Source: Bacteroidota bacterium (GTDB taxonomy: Bacteria; Bacteroidota; Bacteroidia; Chitinophagales; Chitinophagaceae). Taken from it: 54,947 nucleotides of DNA. How positions within the stretch are numbered: the first letter of the stretch is position 1; every line of letters begins with the position of its first letter. Below, piece by piece: positions 43,647-52,327 of the stretch. The stretch covers positions 1 to 54,947 of the forward strand of contig JABDGW010000009.1 of assembly GCA_013285855.1 (NCBI GenBank), given 5' to 3'. A program made the position numbers and the translations under genes. A model generated the notes under the pieces. That model was not told the origin of the DNA. It was given only the letters and a program-made list of their open reading frames with translations, and did not search any database.

Positions 43647-43916
43647 CTAGCCATTAGAGATCGCATTTTCTATTGCCTTTTTCACAATCGCTCTTTTAAC
43701 CGCTCGTCTTACAAGAGCTTTCTTTACAATGTTTCTTTTAACCGCCTTTTTCACAACAGCTCTTTTAACCGCTTTTTTTAAAACGGCCTTCCTAACCGCT
43801 TTTTTTACGATCGCTCTTTTAACAGCCTTTTTAGCAACGGCCTTTTTAACTATGTTTCTTTTAACTGCTTTTTTAGCCGCAGCTTTAACTACAGCTTTTC
43901 TTTTTAATGTCGCCAT
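43647..43916 (-). CDS. Histone H1-like lysine/alanine-rich repeat protein
   Basis: An 89-residue, very basic protein made almost entirely of K, A, V, R and I, with repeats of the type 'AVKRxIVKKA' (for example KKAVKRAIVKKAV). This composition resembles the lysine-rich tails of bacterial histone-H1-like (Hc1-type) and other nucleoid-binding proteins, which compact DNA or bind RNA. The repeats create near-identical DNA units, so copy-number change is likely between strains. A short KR/KK-free end (ENAISNG) closes it. The start at 43916 is a clear ATG, and 'KRKAVVKAAAKKAVKR' follows. It is a single gene with its own terminator. Confidence 0.7.
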   Translation of the reverse strand: MATLKRKAVVKAAAKKAVKRNIVKKAVAKKAVKRAIVKKAVRKAVLKKAVKRAVVKKAVKRNIVKKALVRRAVKRAIVKKAIENAISNG

Positions 43917-44660
43917 TTTTTTTGAATTTAATTGTGAGTAAATAAATGGTTCGCACAGGTATTGGAATATGCTTTCAATATGTAAAGTGTCCTGAATTAT
44001 GGCAACAACAGGGTGTGGTTTATTTCAACATTATCAAATTGCTAATAACTAATCTGCAACGGCTATGTTAAGTAAGGCAGGGAAAATTTGTGCAGACACT
44101 TCAGCTTAAAATAATAAGCCCTGATGATGAAATCCTTTGTTTTAATTCCTTATTTGAGTAATGGTGTTCACCACGCAATTATTCCGTAATAAAATTAGAA
44201 CAAATAAATTGCAATAAACCCTCAGAACAACTTTTAGCATTTCTGACGGCCCATTTTACGGTTAAATGCAATAATAATTCTTCAGCAAACATTGCAAAAA
44301 CAGTTGTTGGCTAACTTTTTGGTGATGGATTTTTTTTCTAAAGAAAGCAGCATACAAATAAAGCATAAAAAATCTTTGCAAGCTGCAAAGCTTTAAGAAT
44401 TGAGGGCAAACGGCACATCATTTCGGCTTAATGCTGAAACAATTTATTCAATAATTAATGCAGGTTTAACTGGCACATGAATAGAGAAAGTTTTTCAAAT
44501 GTCTCCTAAATAACCATGTGTATTAGCCAAGGAACATTGGGTTTTATTAGTACAAAAGCTCAACTATTATCTTCACTTCGCCGCAATTGGCTTCTTCACC
44601 AACTGTTTTAATTGTTTAGTAATTTGCCGGTGAAGAACGCCGGCAAAGGCGGTAATAAAA
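43917..44660. other. 744-base non-coding region with an operator-like site
   Basis: No convincing gene occurs here. It holds an exact motif match, TTTACGGTTAA (44255-44265), isolated from the main cluster of such sites, about 400 bases before the TetX-like gene. CTTTGCA (44375-44381) and TGCAAAG (44385-44391) make a small inverted repeat. The remainder is AT-rich, and I could not find a small RNA with any recognisable form. Confidence 0.4.
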
Positions 44661-45827
44661 ATGTTGTTACAAAATAAAAAAATAGCCATTGTTGGCGGCG
44701 GTCCTGGCGGACTAACCTTAGCCCGGCTTTTACAACTGAAAGATGCAAACACACAAGTATATGAACGGGATTTAAATAAAGATGCGCGGGTGCAAGGCAC
44801 AACACTTGATTTGCATGAAGAGTCTGGCTTAAAAGCATTGCGCCAGGCACATTTGTTAGATGCATTTAAAAAAAATTATCGGCCCGGTGCAGATAAAATG
44901 ATCATTGTAAATGAGCATGCAAAAATATTTTTTTCTGATCACGAAGGAAAACCCGAAGAAGATTTTGGCAGCGAACATTTCCGCCCTGAAATTGACAGAG
45001 GTCCGCTAAGAAAAATGCTGCTCGAATCGTTACAGCCCGACACCGTTGTGTGGGATAGTCAGTTTGTTTTTATGGAAAAACAAAACGATGGTTGGTTATT
45101 AAATTTCAAAAATGGAACATCGGCTTATGCAGACATTGTAATTGGTGCAGATGGAGCAAATTCTAAAATCCGTCCGTACATTACCGATATAAAACCTTTT
45201 TATTCGGGCATATCGGGCATATTGAACGTAGAAGGTGTATCTAATTCTGAAACAACTGTTCCCAACTTTCATAAATTGTTGAAAGGCGGAAAAATAATGG
45301 CTTTTGGCGGTGGAAAAACTTTTACTGTAGCATCCAAAGGAGATGGCAGCTTAGCTTTTTATGTCTCTTATAAAGTAGATGAAAGCAGGCTGAAAAATAT
45401 AGATTTTGCCGATAAAACACAAGTGCTTGCATGGTTCAAAAAAGATTTTGCTGAATGGGATAATATGTGGCAGGAGTTGTTTGAAAACGCTGAAACAACT
45501 TTTATTCTTATCCCGATTTATTGTATGCCTTTGGATCAAACGTGGCAGGCTTTGCCAAACCTTACCATGCTGGGTGATGCTGCGCATTTAATGCCACCTT
45601 TTGCAGGCGAAGGCGTAAATATGGCAATGCTTGATGCATTGGAATTAAGCGATTGTTTGTGCAACGAAAAATTTAATGATATACAAACTGCCATTGCTTT
45701 TTATGAAAATCAAATGCGAAAAAGAGCCGCAGTGGCAGCGGAAGAGTCTTTAGAAAATGGAGATAAGATGCACAGCGCAGATGCACTCCAAAAAATGCTG
45801 GCGTTTTTTAGCGGAGCATATTCTTAA
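44661..45827 (+). CDS. TetX-like FAD-dependent monooxygenase
   Basis: A 388-residue flavoprotein. The FAD fold opens with KKIAIVGGGPGGLTLARLLQL and VYERDLNKDARVQGTTLDLHEESG, close in pattern to TetX (where the matching region has GGTLDLH). Then come FRPEIDRGPLRKMLLESL, VIGADGANSKIR, and the C-terminal MLGDAAHLMPPFAGEGVNMAMLDALELSD with the DG/GD flavin motif. TetX hydroxylates tetracyclines, including tigecycline; related chromosomal enzymes act on other aromatic substrates. I judge it TetX-like by pattern alone and cannot say whether it degrades tetracycline. Length equals TetX (388). It stands alone, with a long non-coding region upstream. Confidence 0.8.
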   Translation: MLLQNKKIAIVGGGPGGLTLARLLQLKDANTQVYERDLNKDARVQGTTLDLHEESGLKALRQAHLLDAFKKNYRPGADKMIIVNEHAKIFFSDHEGKPEEDFGSEHFRPEIDRGPLRKMLLESLQPDTVVWDSQFVFMEKQNDGWLLNFKNGTSAYADIVIGADGANSKIRPYITDIKPFYSGISGILNVEGVSNSETTVPNFHKLLKGGKIMAFGGGKTFTVASKGDGSLAFYVSYKVDESRLKNIDFADKTQVLAWFKKDFAEWDNMWQELFENAETTFILIPIYCMPLDQTWQALPNLTMLGDAAHLMPPFAGEGVNMAMLDALELSDCLCNEKFNDIQTAIAFYENQMRKRAAVAAEESLENGDKMHSADALQKMLAFFSGAYS

Positions 45828-45957
45828 TCCTGAAAAAAGAAAAATACTTACTTATGGTAACGAAGAAATTTTAATGGTTAAATATTTTCAAGATTGCCAA
45901 ATCTGAATTGTTAGGCGTATTATCACTCCCGGTTCACTCTAAATATTTAAAAATTTC

Positions 45958-46467
45958 ATGAACAATAATTTTGCTGCATTTACTAAACAAATTAATAACC
46001 GCTTTTTCTTCAGGCAGTTTTTATTAACCAAGCTTCCCGCCGCATTTTTTGCAGGTTTAAAAATTAAAGCGATTGATGAAACAAAAGCAGTAGTTGATGT
46101 ACAATATAAATGGTTCAATAAAAATCCTTTCCGCTCAATATATTTTGCAGTGCTTACAATGGCAGCTGAAATGAGTATAGGAATATTGTGCATGGGAAAT
46201 ATTTACAAACGCAAGCCTGCCATAAGTATGTTAGTGGTTGAACAAAAAGGTGTTTTTCATAAAAAAGCGATTGGTAAAATTGTATTTGTTTGCGAGGATG
46301 GCGGTAAAATATCAGCATCTGTTGAAGAGGCTGTTACCAGCGGAAATGCAGTTGCTATAACCTGCTATTCAAAAGGCATAAACAGCAATAAAGAAATGGT
46401 TGCAGAATTTTGGATAACCTGGAGTTTTAAACAACGTAACAGCAAAACTATACCACTCGCAGTATAA
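45958..46467 (+). CDS. DUF4442-type hotdog-fold protein
   Basis: A 169-residue soluble protein. The order FFRQFLLTKLPAAFFAGLKI, then VVDVQYKWFNKNPFRSIYFAVLTMAAEMSIGILCM, and later strands GKIVFVCEDGGKI and MVAEFWITWSFKQR is that of DUF4442 proteins, which adopt the acyl-CoA thioesterase (hotdog) fold. An N-FR-S-YFA element holds the expected active-site position. Substrate is unknown. The gene follows the TetX-like gene by 130 bases on the same strand and converges with a DoxX-like gene. Confidence 0.75.
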   Translation: MNNNFAAFTKQINNRFFFRQFLLTKLPAAFFAGLKIKAIDETKAVVDVQYKWFNKNPFRSIYFAVLTMAAEMSIGILCMGNIYKRKPAISMLVVEQKGVFHKKAIGKIVFVCEDGGKISASVEEAVTSGNAVAITCYSKGINSNKEMVAEFWITWSFKQRNSKTIPLAV

Positions 46468-46497
46468 CTGTAAGAACAGTTGTACAATTTTTTTCAA

Positions 46498-46878
46498 TCA
46501 GTTTGGCGAGTTACTCGCAATGTGCAAAGCAAAGGCGGCAATAGCTGTATCCTTCAATAAATTTATGAACTCACTTTGCCGGACCTCCGGGTCTCCTGCA
46601 TATAAAAAATTGGGCAGGTGAATAGTGAGCACAAAAATAAACAGCAATACCGCCAGTAAATAGGCTGCGGTTTTTACCATTTTGTTTGTAATAAACGCAA
46701 TGGCAGTAAGAATAAATGCAGCACCGGGAATATACACCCATAAATTACCTGCAGCAGGCAAAAATGAGGGAACATAACCCACAAGATTTTGCGGGTAAAT
46801 AAAATGATAAACGCCGAAGACTGCCATTACCAGCGCCAGTAAAATAATGGCAATGCGTGAAATAATTTGTTCTTTCAT
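46498..46878 (-). CDS. DoxX-like small membrane protein
   Basis: A 126-residue protein with four hydrophobic segments (MKEQIISRIAIILLALVMAVFGVYHFI, LWVYIPGAAFILTAIAFI, AAYLLAVLLFIFVLTI, and a final amphipathic LLKDTAIAAFALHIA). The early 'FGVYHFIYP' and 'HLPNFL' positions fit the DoxX/DoxD-like family, whose exact role is uncertain (quinone or redox linked in some members). No operon partner. Confidence 0.75.
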   Translation of the reverse strand: MKEQIISRIAIILLALVMAVFGVYHFIYPQNLVGYVPSFLPAAGNLWVYIPGAAFILTAIAFITNKMVKTAAYLLAVLLFIFVLTIHLPNFLYAGDPEVRQSEFINLLKDTAIAAFALHIASNSPN

Positions 46879-46990
46879 GATGGCAATTTTTAGAGTATTA
46901 AGTTACAACTTTTAAAAGGAAAGTCTTAAAAATATATGCAGCAGCAATTGTACCATACACTTATCTTTAGCTGATTAATTTGAATTTATT

Positions 46991-48394
46991 ATGAAGATTG
47001 CTTTTCATGGCGCAGCGAGAACCGTTACGGGCTCAAAACATCTTATTACATTAAACAGTGGAAAAAAGATTTTATTGGATTGCGGCATGTTTCAGGGTTT
47101 AGGCAGAGATACATTTCCGCTTAACAGCAATTTTGGTTTTGATGCATCTTCCGTAAATTATTTGTTGCTTTCTCATGCACATATTGATCATTGCGGGCTA
47201 ATTCCAAAACTGGTAAAAGAAGGTTTTTCAGGAAAGATTTTTTGTACACCTGCAACAAAAGATCTGAGTGCGATATTGCTTATGGACAGCGCAGAAATAC
47301 AACGTGACGATACAGAATATATCAATAAAAAAAGAATAAAACAACACCTGGAACCTTATGATGTTTTGTATGATGTAAGCGATGTGCAAAACGCAATGCC
47401 GCTGTTTACAATTGTTGCTTATGATACATGGTTTACTATTGAAGAAGGCATTGATGTTTTATATACAGATGCAGGCCATATTACAGGCAGCGCTGCAGTG
47501 CATGTACGCATAACTGAAACTAATGCAACAAGGCAAATTTCGTTTAGCGGAGATGTGGGAAGATATAACGATGTAATACTTCGTTCGCCCAATATCTTTC
47601 CGCAGGCAGATTATATAATTATTGAAAGCACTTATGGCAACAGCTTGCATAAAGCCGTTGCAAACACACCTGAAGAATTTTATAAATGGATTGAGGGAAC
47701 ATGTTTGCATAAAAAAGGCAAACTTATTATTCCTTCGTTCAGTGTGGGCAGAACGCAGGAGCTTTTGTATCTTTTAAATGATTTAAGCCTTAATGGAAAA
47801 CTAAAAAATATCCCGGTTTTTGTTGACAGCCCTTTAAGCTTTGAAGCAACAAACGTAGTAAAACATCACGCTGAAAATTTTAATAGTAATATTCAGCAAT
47901 TATTAAAAACAGATGATGACCCGTTTGATTTTCCCGGATTAAAATTTATTGAAACAGTTGATGAAAGCAAACGCTTAAACGATAACCATCAGCCAATGAT
48001 AATTATTGCCGCAAGCGGAATGGCCGATGCAGGCCGTATTAAACATCATATTAAAAACAATATAAATGATGGAAGAAATACAATATTGATCGTTGGCTAT
48101 TGCGAACCACATTCCTTAGGCGGCCAATTAATGAATGGCGCCAAAGAGGTAAGAATTTTTGGAGAAGAATATGATGTAAATGCTGAAGTTGGTATTATGC
48201 GCAGCATGAGCGCTCATGGAGATTATAATGACCTGTTACACTTTTTAAAATGCCAGCAACCTGATGAAGTAAACAAGGCTTTTATTGTGCATGGCGAATA
48301 CAATGTACAGCAGGATTTTCAGCAAAAATTACAGAACGCAGGTTTTAAAAATGTATCCATTCCTGCTCTGCATGAAGAAATTGATTTGGGATGA
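46991..48394 (+). CDS. MBL-fold beta-CASP ribonuclease (YSH1/CPSF73-like)
   Basis: A 467-residue protein. The MBL zinc motif SHAHIDHCGLIPKL is near residue 59, DAGHITGSAAVHV and FSGDVGRYND follow, and the beta-CASP part has IESTYGNSLH, FSVGRTQELLYLL, IIAASGMADAGRIKHHI and a terminal FIVHGEYN. It is the prokaryotic CPSF-73-like type, with no KH domain, and should cut RNA endonucleolytically. Length is usual. The predicted partner would be none; the gene is followed by the exported hydrolase gene after an 80-base gap on the same strand. Confidence 0.88.
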   Translation: MKIAFHGAARTVTGSKHLITLNSGKKILLDCGMFQGLGRDTFPLNSNFGFDASSVNYLLLSHAHIDHCGLIPKLVKEGFSGKIFCTPATKDLSAILLMDSAEIQRDDTEYINKKRIKQHLEPYDVLYDVSDVQNAMPLFTIVAYDTWFTIEEGIDVLYTDAGHITGSAAVHVRITETNATRQISFSGDVGRYNDVILRSPNIFPQADYIIIESTYGNSLHKAVANTPEEFYKWIEGTCLHKKGKLIIPSFSVGRTQELLYLLNDLSLNGKLKNIPVFVDSPLSFEATNVVKHHAENFNSNIQQLLKTDDDPFDFPGLKFIETVDESKRLNDNHQPMIIIAASGMADAGRIKHHIKNNINDGRNTILIVGYCEPHSLGGQLMNGAKEVRIFGEEYDVNAEVGIMRSMSAHGDYNDLLHFLKCQQPDEVNKAFIVHGEYNVQQDFQQKLQNAGFKNVSIPALHEEIDLG

Positions 48395-48473
48395 ACATAT
48401 AAACCAAGTGATAAATTGTAAACCTCTTTCAAAACATAATAAATCATTTTTTAATTTTACTAAAACTTGTTTT

Positions 48474-49316
48474 ATGAAAAAGCTTTTCTTGTTTTTTATG
48501 ATAATGATATGCTGTTCTTCATTATTTTCTCAAAACAAAATGGCCGCTTGTTGTGCACCAACGGCAACCCAGCAATTTGCTTTACTGGGAGATAATAAAC
48601 AATTTATGATGAGCCATGATGCACCATTGCCTTTTATTTATCATAGCGCAAACGGCGCTGATATAACGTTTAAAGCTGCTGATGGAACGGATGCGCATGG
48701 CTGGATGGTGAAAGCAATAAAACCAACCAATTATTACATGTTTGTTATTCATGAATATTGGGGTTTAAATGATTATATAAAACAACAAAGCGAAAAGCTG
48801 AGCAATGATCTTGGTATAAATGTAATTGCACTGGATTTATATGATAACAAAGTTGCTGCCACGCCTGATGAAGCAGGCAAACTGATGCAATCAGTAGCAC
48901 CTGAAAGAGCGATGAACATTATAAAAGGCGCATTTTTATATGCAGGTGCAAACGCTAAAGTATTTACGATTGGCTGGTGCTTTGGCGGCGGCTGGAGCCT
49001 GCAAACAGCTATTGCAGGCGGCAACCAGGTTGCGGGTTGTATTATGTATTACGGCATGCCTGAAAAAGATGTAAACAAATTAAAAGAACTGCATTGTGAT
49101 GTGATTGGTTTTTTTGGAAATAAAGACCAGTGGATTAATCCGCAGGTTGTTGAAGAATTTAAAACGAATATGAAAGATGCCGGCAAAAAATTAACGACTT
49201 ATGAATATGATGCCGATCATGCTTTTGCTAATCCTTCAAGTGCTCATAATAATAAAGAGGCTGCAGCAGATGCCGATGCAAAAACAATTGCTTTTGTAAA
49301 AGAGCGGATGAAATAA
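48474..49316 (+). CDS. Exported dienelactone hydrolase-like protein
   Basis: The ATG at 48474 gives a 280-residue protein with signal segment LFLFFMIMICCSSLFSQ. An upstream frame start at 48285 lies within the ribonuclease gene and is rejected. The mature part has the DLH pattern: VIHEYWGLNDYIKQQSEKL, the nucleophile elbow IGWCFGGGWSLQ with a cysteine, and a late DADHAFANPS with aspartate and histidine, so the Cys-Asp-His triad looks complete. Substrate is unknown. It is one of several exported enzymes of this genome. Confidence 0.8.
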   Translation: MKKLFLFFMIMICCSSLFSQNKMAACCAPTATQQFALLGDNKQFMMSHDAPLPFIYHSANGADITFKAADGTDAHGWMVKAIKPTNYYMFVIHEYWGLNDYIKQQSEKLSNDLGINVIALDLYDNKVAATPDEAGKLMQSVAPERAMNIIKGAFLYAGANAKVFTIGWCFGGGWSLQTAIAGGNQVAGCIMYYGMPEKDVNKLKELHCDVIGFFGNKDQWINPQVVEEFKTNMKDAGKKLTTYEYDADHAFANPSSAHNNKEAAADADAKTIAFVKERMK

Positions 49317-49430
49317 GTATGCATAATTAAAGACATTTAAATTAAGATAGTAATAAAAATATACCCTCATCCTTTTTTTTCGTATTAACAAGTATATTTA
49401 CGCCTTTAATCACCTACTAAAACGTACTTT

Positions 49431-50105
49431 ATGAGAAAATTGCTCTTATGCTGTTTTATTATTTCTATTGTCGGATGTGCCAAAGAAATTAATTCAAATC
49501 CGGCAAATGCCATCCGCAACGGTGCACAAAATAATGCAGTAGTTGTTGATACTTATCTTCCCCTCACAAAAGGAACAATATGGAATTATACCAACGAAAC
49601 AAATTCCAAAGTTAAAAAATCAAAGCTTACTGTAACAAGAAGCAAGAGGACCATTAACGGTAAAAATTACACCGCAATAAAAAGTGTAACCAAAGGAGTT
49701 CCTGACACAATATATTATAATCATACAGGCCATGATTATTATCTCTACACCAAACAGGGATCTTCAGACGCTGATGCAGTAAACCTTGAAATTTTATTTT
49801 TAAAAGATGATGCAGCCGCTGGTACCACATGGTCACAGCCTGCCGGTTCTGGTAATGGTGTAAGTTTAAGTTGCTCTGGCAAAATAATGGAAACTGGAAT
49901 AAGCCTTACTGTTTCCGGCGTTACTTATACTGATGTAATTCACACCTATATTGAAGTCAAAACTACTGGATTTTTTAGTATAGTTGTATACAAACAGGAC
50001 TATTATGTTGCCAAAAATATTGGGGTTATAAAAAATCTTTCAACACAGGTAGTCCCATCAGGCCCAACCACTACAACTGAGCTAGCTAGTTATACAATCC
50101 AGTAA
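49431..50105 (+). CDS. Lipoprotein, unknown function
   Basis: A 224-residue protein with signal segment LLLCCFIISIVGC and lipid cysteine at residue 16. The mature sequence is mostly beta, with a repeated form 'YLPLTKGTIWNYTNETNSK' near residues 43-60 that recurs in Bacteroidota lipoproteins. No named family can be given with confidence. It sits between the dienelactone hydrolase and a DUF2130 gene, and a terminator follows it. Confidence 0.6.
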   Translation: MRKLLLCCFIISIVGCAKEINSNPANAIRNGAQNNAVVVDTYLPLTKGTIWNYTNETNSKVKKSKLTVTRSKRTINGKNYTAIKSVTKGVPDTIYYNHTGHDYYLYTKQGSSDADAVNLEILFLKDDAAAGTTWSQPAGSGNGVSLSCSGKIMETGISLTVSGVTYTDVIHTYIEVKTTGFFSIVVYKQDYYVAKNIGVIKNLSTQVVPSGPTTTTELASYTIQ

Positions 50106-50178
50106 TAATTAAAAATTTTTTTATTCTTATTATTACTGAAAAATTTATGACATAATAGGCGGGCAAAAATTATTAAGT

Positions 50179-50212
50179 AAAATGGCTTTAAAGATTTTTT
50201 TAAAGCCATTTT
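50179..50212 (+). terminator. Intrinsic terminator after the lipoprotein gene
   Basis: AAAATGGCTTTAAA (50179-50192) and its exact complement (50199-50212) form a 14-base stem with a six-base loop. T bases in the loop and after the stem complete it. It lies 75 bases past the stop. Confidence 0.75.
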
Positions 50213-50311
50213 GCATTTGTATAAACCATAATGTTGTAATGTTTAATACCATTAACCCATGCATTACTTAAAAAAAATCCTTTATTACCTTTATCACGAA
50301 AAAAGATTTAC

Positions 50312-51565
50312 ATGATGACGACAATGATAACCTGCCCTTCGTGCGGAAATGATTTTGAACCAACGAATGTAATAAGGGAACAAATAGAAGCTGAACTGCG
50401 TACAAAAATTAAAGACTGGCAATCAAAAAAGGAAGAAGAGTATAAGCTGAAGGAATCTGCATTTCAAAAACAACTGAATGCAAAAGAAGAAGAACTAAAT
50501 GTGCGGCTTGCGGAAGAAAAGAAAAAACTGCAAAGCGATCTTGAACAGTCTATACAAAAAACTTTAAGTGCAGATTTTGAAAACCGGTTAAAAATGTTGC
50601 AGCAATCTGTGGTAGATAATGAAGAAAAATTAAAACTGGCAAGACGTAAAGAGCTCGAGTTTTTACAAAAAGAACAAGATATAAAACGCAAAGAAGAAGA
50701 TCTCGAGCTTAATCTTCAGAAGAAAATTATTGAAGAACGCGAAAAGCTTTCTGTTGAAATAAGAAAAATTGAAGAGCAGAAAATGCAACAGCTTGAACAT
50801 GATTTTAAACTGCGGCTTGCAGAAAAAGAAAAACAACTGGAAGATCAGAAAAAGCTTGCAGAAGAAATGAAGCGCAAAGCAGAGCAAGGCAGCATGCAGT
50901 TGCAAGGAGAAGTACAGGAAGTAATGCTTGAAAATATTTTGCATAATACTTTTCCGCATGATAAAATTATTCCCGTTGGCAAAGGCGTGCGTGGAGCAGA
51001 CTGTATTCAAACCATCTGCAATCCATTTGGAAATGAATGCGGAAAAATTATTTATGAAAGCAAGCGCACTGCAGGTTTCTCTATAGATTGGATTGATAAA
51101 CTGAAAGCAGACATGCGCAGCCAGGGCGCTGACATTGCTGTTATTGTTACACAAACTTTGCCAAAAGATATGGAACGTTTTGGGGAGAAAGACGGAGTAT
51201 ATGTATGTACGTTTGCCGAAGTAAGAAGCCTTGCATCTGTTTTACGTACAAGTATTTTAAAAATTTTCGCGCTTACTAAAAGCCAGGAAGGCAAAGGGGA
51301 TAAGATGCACATGCTGTACGATTATTTAACCGGCAATGAATTTAGCGAGCAATGGAAAGCCATACGCGAAGGTTTTTTAAGTATGAAAATAAGCATACAA
51401 AGAGAGCGGGATGCTATGGAAAAATTATGGAAGGCAAGAGAAAAACAACTGGAAAAAGTTTTGTTGAATGCAGCACATATAAAGGGCTCCGTTGAAGGTA
51501 TTGCCGGCATTGATGCAGTAAACTTAAACCTGCTGGAAGATGAAACCGCGGGTCTTCTTGATTAA
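50312..51565 (+). CDS. DUF2130 domain protein with long coiled coil
   Basis: A 417-residue protein. It begins with a zinc-ribbon-like ITCPSCGNDFEP, followed by a long coiled coil (residues ~20-205) built of E, K, Q and L heptads. The C-terminal domain matches DUF2130: MLENILHNTFPHDKIIPVGKGVRGADCIQTI, IIYESKRTAGFSIDWIDKLKADMRSQGADIAVIVT and GVYVCTFAEVRSLASVLR. The fold is nuclease-like, with D-ES(K) acidic residues that fit a metal site, so a nucleic-acid-linked role is plausible; the family's function is not established. ATGs at 50312, 50315 and 50327 are close together. Confidence 0.85.
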   Translation: MMTTMITCPSCGNDFEPTNVIREQIEAELRTKIKDWQSKKEEEYKLKESAFQKQLNAKEEELNVRLAEEKKKLQSDLEQSIQKTLSADFENRLKMLQQSVVDNEEKLKLARRKELEFLQKEQDIKRKEEDLELNLQKKIIEEREKLSVEIRKIEEQKMQQLEHDFKLRLAEKEKQLEDQKKLAEEMKRKAEQGSMQLQGEVQEVMLENILHNTFPHDKIIPVGKGVRGADCIQTICNPFGNECGKIIYESKRTAGFSIDWIDKLKADMRSQGADIAVIVTQTLPKDMERFGEKDGVYVCTFAEVRSLASVLRTSILKIFALTKSQEGKGDKMHMLYDYLTGNEFSEQWKAIREGFLSMKISIQRERDAMEKLWKAREKQLEKVLLNAAHIKGSVEGIAGIDAVNLNLLEDETAGLLD

Positions 51566-51683
51566 TTCAGTTTTTTATAACTTTGTATTATAAGTAAACA
51601 AAATATTATTTGGCATGGTATTTAACAAATGATAAGCAGCTTTAGGCATATAAAAAACATCTTTCAAACAAAACTTATAATTT

Positions 51684-52283
51684 ATGAAAAAGACTCTATC
51701 TGTTTTAGCTATTTTATGTTTGCTGTTAACTCAAAAAACCAATGCTCAGCTGGAAAGAGGAAGTGTATTAGTTGGTTCACAACTTGCTAATTTTAGAATA
51801 GCCCTTAAAGCAGGGCAGGAAACATCGATAGACTTAACACCAAATGCTGCGTGGTTTATTAAAGATAATGTGGCTGTTGGGCCTTATGTGACTTTAGGCT
51901 TTTCGTCTGTAAAGGACGACCATACTCTAACCACTTATGGCGTTGGTTTATTGGGTCGTTACTATGTAAACAAGCCGGGTTTGAGCCCCCTGAAGCATGG
52001 AGTTTTCTTTGCTGCAGCAAATGTAGGCCTTGGGGGAACAAATTATAAGGATAAAAAACCAAATCCCAATAATTATTCCACAAATGGTTTAGATATAGGT
52101 TTTGGTCCAGGCTATGCTTATTTTATTACTCCCAATATTAGCTTTGAAACCCTGTTAAGATATAATGGAACAGTAGGCTTTGGAAATGTAGCATATACAA
52201 ATTATCTTAATTTAGCGTTTGGCTTTAGTATTTATCTTCCCGGTAAATCAACAATGCATAAAGTTGAAGGTGATGTAAAATAA
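51684..52283 (+). CDS. Small outer-membrane beta-barrel protein
   Basis: A 199-residue protein with signal peptide MKKTLSVLAILCLLLTQKTNAQ. The mature sequence has alternating strands (GSVLVGSQLANFRIALK, NVAVGPYVTLGFSSV, YGVGLLGRYYV, FFAAANVGLGGTNY, LAFGFSIYLPG) as in an eight-strand barrel. It resembles many OmpA/OprF-like small barrels of the phylum; function unknown. A terminator between it and the convergent Rieske gene closes the unit. Confidence 0.65.
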   Translation: MKKTLSVLAILCLLLTQKTNAQLERGSVLVGSQLANFRIALKAGQETSIDLTPNAAWFIKDNVAVGPYVTLGFSSVKDDHTLTTYGVGLLGRYYVNKPGLSPLKHGVFFAAANVGLGGTNYKDKKPNPNNYSTNGLDIGFGPGYAYFITPNISFETLLRYNGTVGFGNVAYTNYLNLAFGFSIYLPGKSTMHKVEGDVK

Positions 52284-52303
52284 TTTATTTAAAATATAAA
52301 AGG

Positions 52304-52327
52304 AGCCGCTTTTACAGCGGCTTTTTT
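52304..52327. terminator. Bidirectional intrinsic terminator
   Basis: AGCCGCT (52304-52310) and AGCGGCT (52316-52322) form the stem with loop TTTAC, then a run of six T on the plus strand. It lies between the barrel gene (plus) and the Rieske gene (minus). Confidence 0.75.

Noticed and set aside
43680-43870. Repeated TTAACCG in the histone-like gene
   Set aside because: It is the reverse of codons for A-V-K repeats, so not an operator array.
49654-49664. Exact TTAACGGTAAA in the 49431 lipoprotein gene
   Set aside because: It lies within codons for 'INGK' and is not in a promoter.
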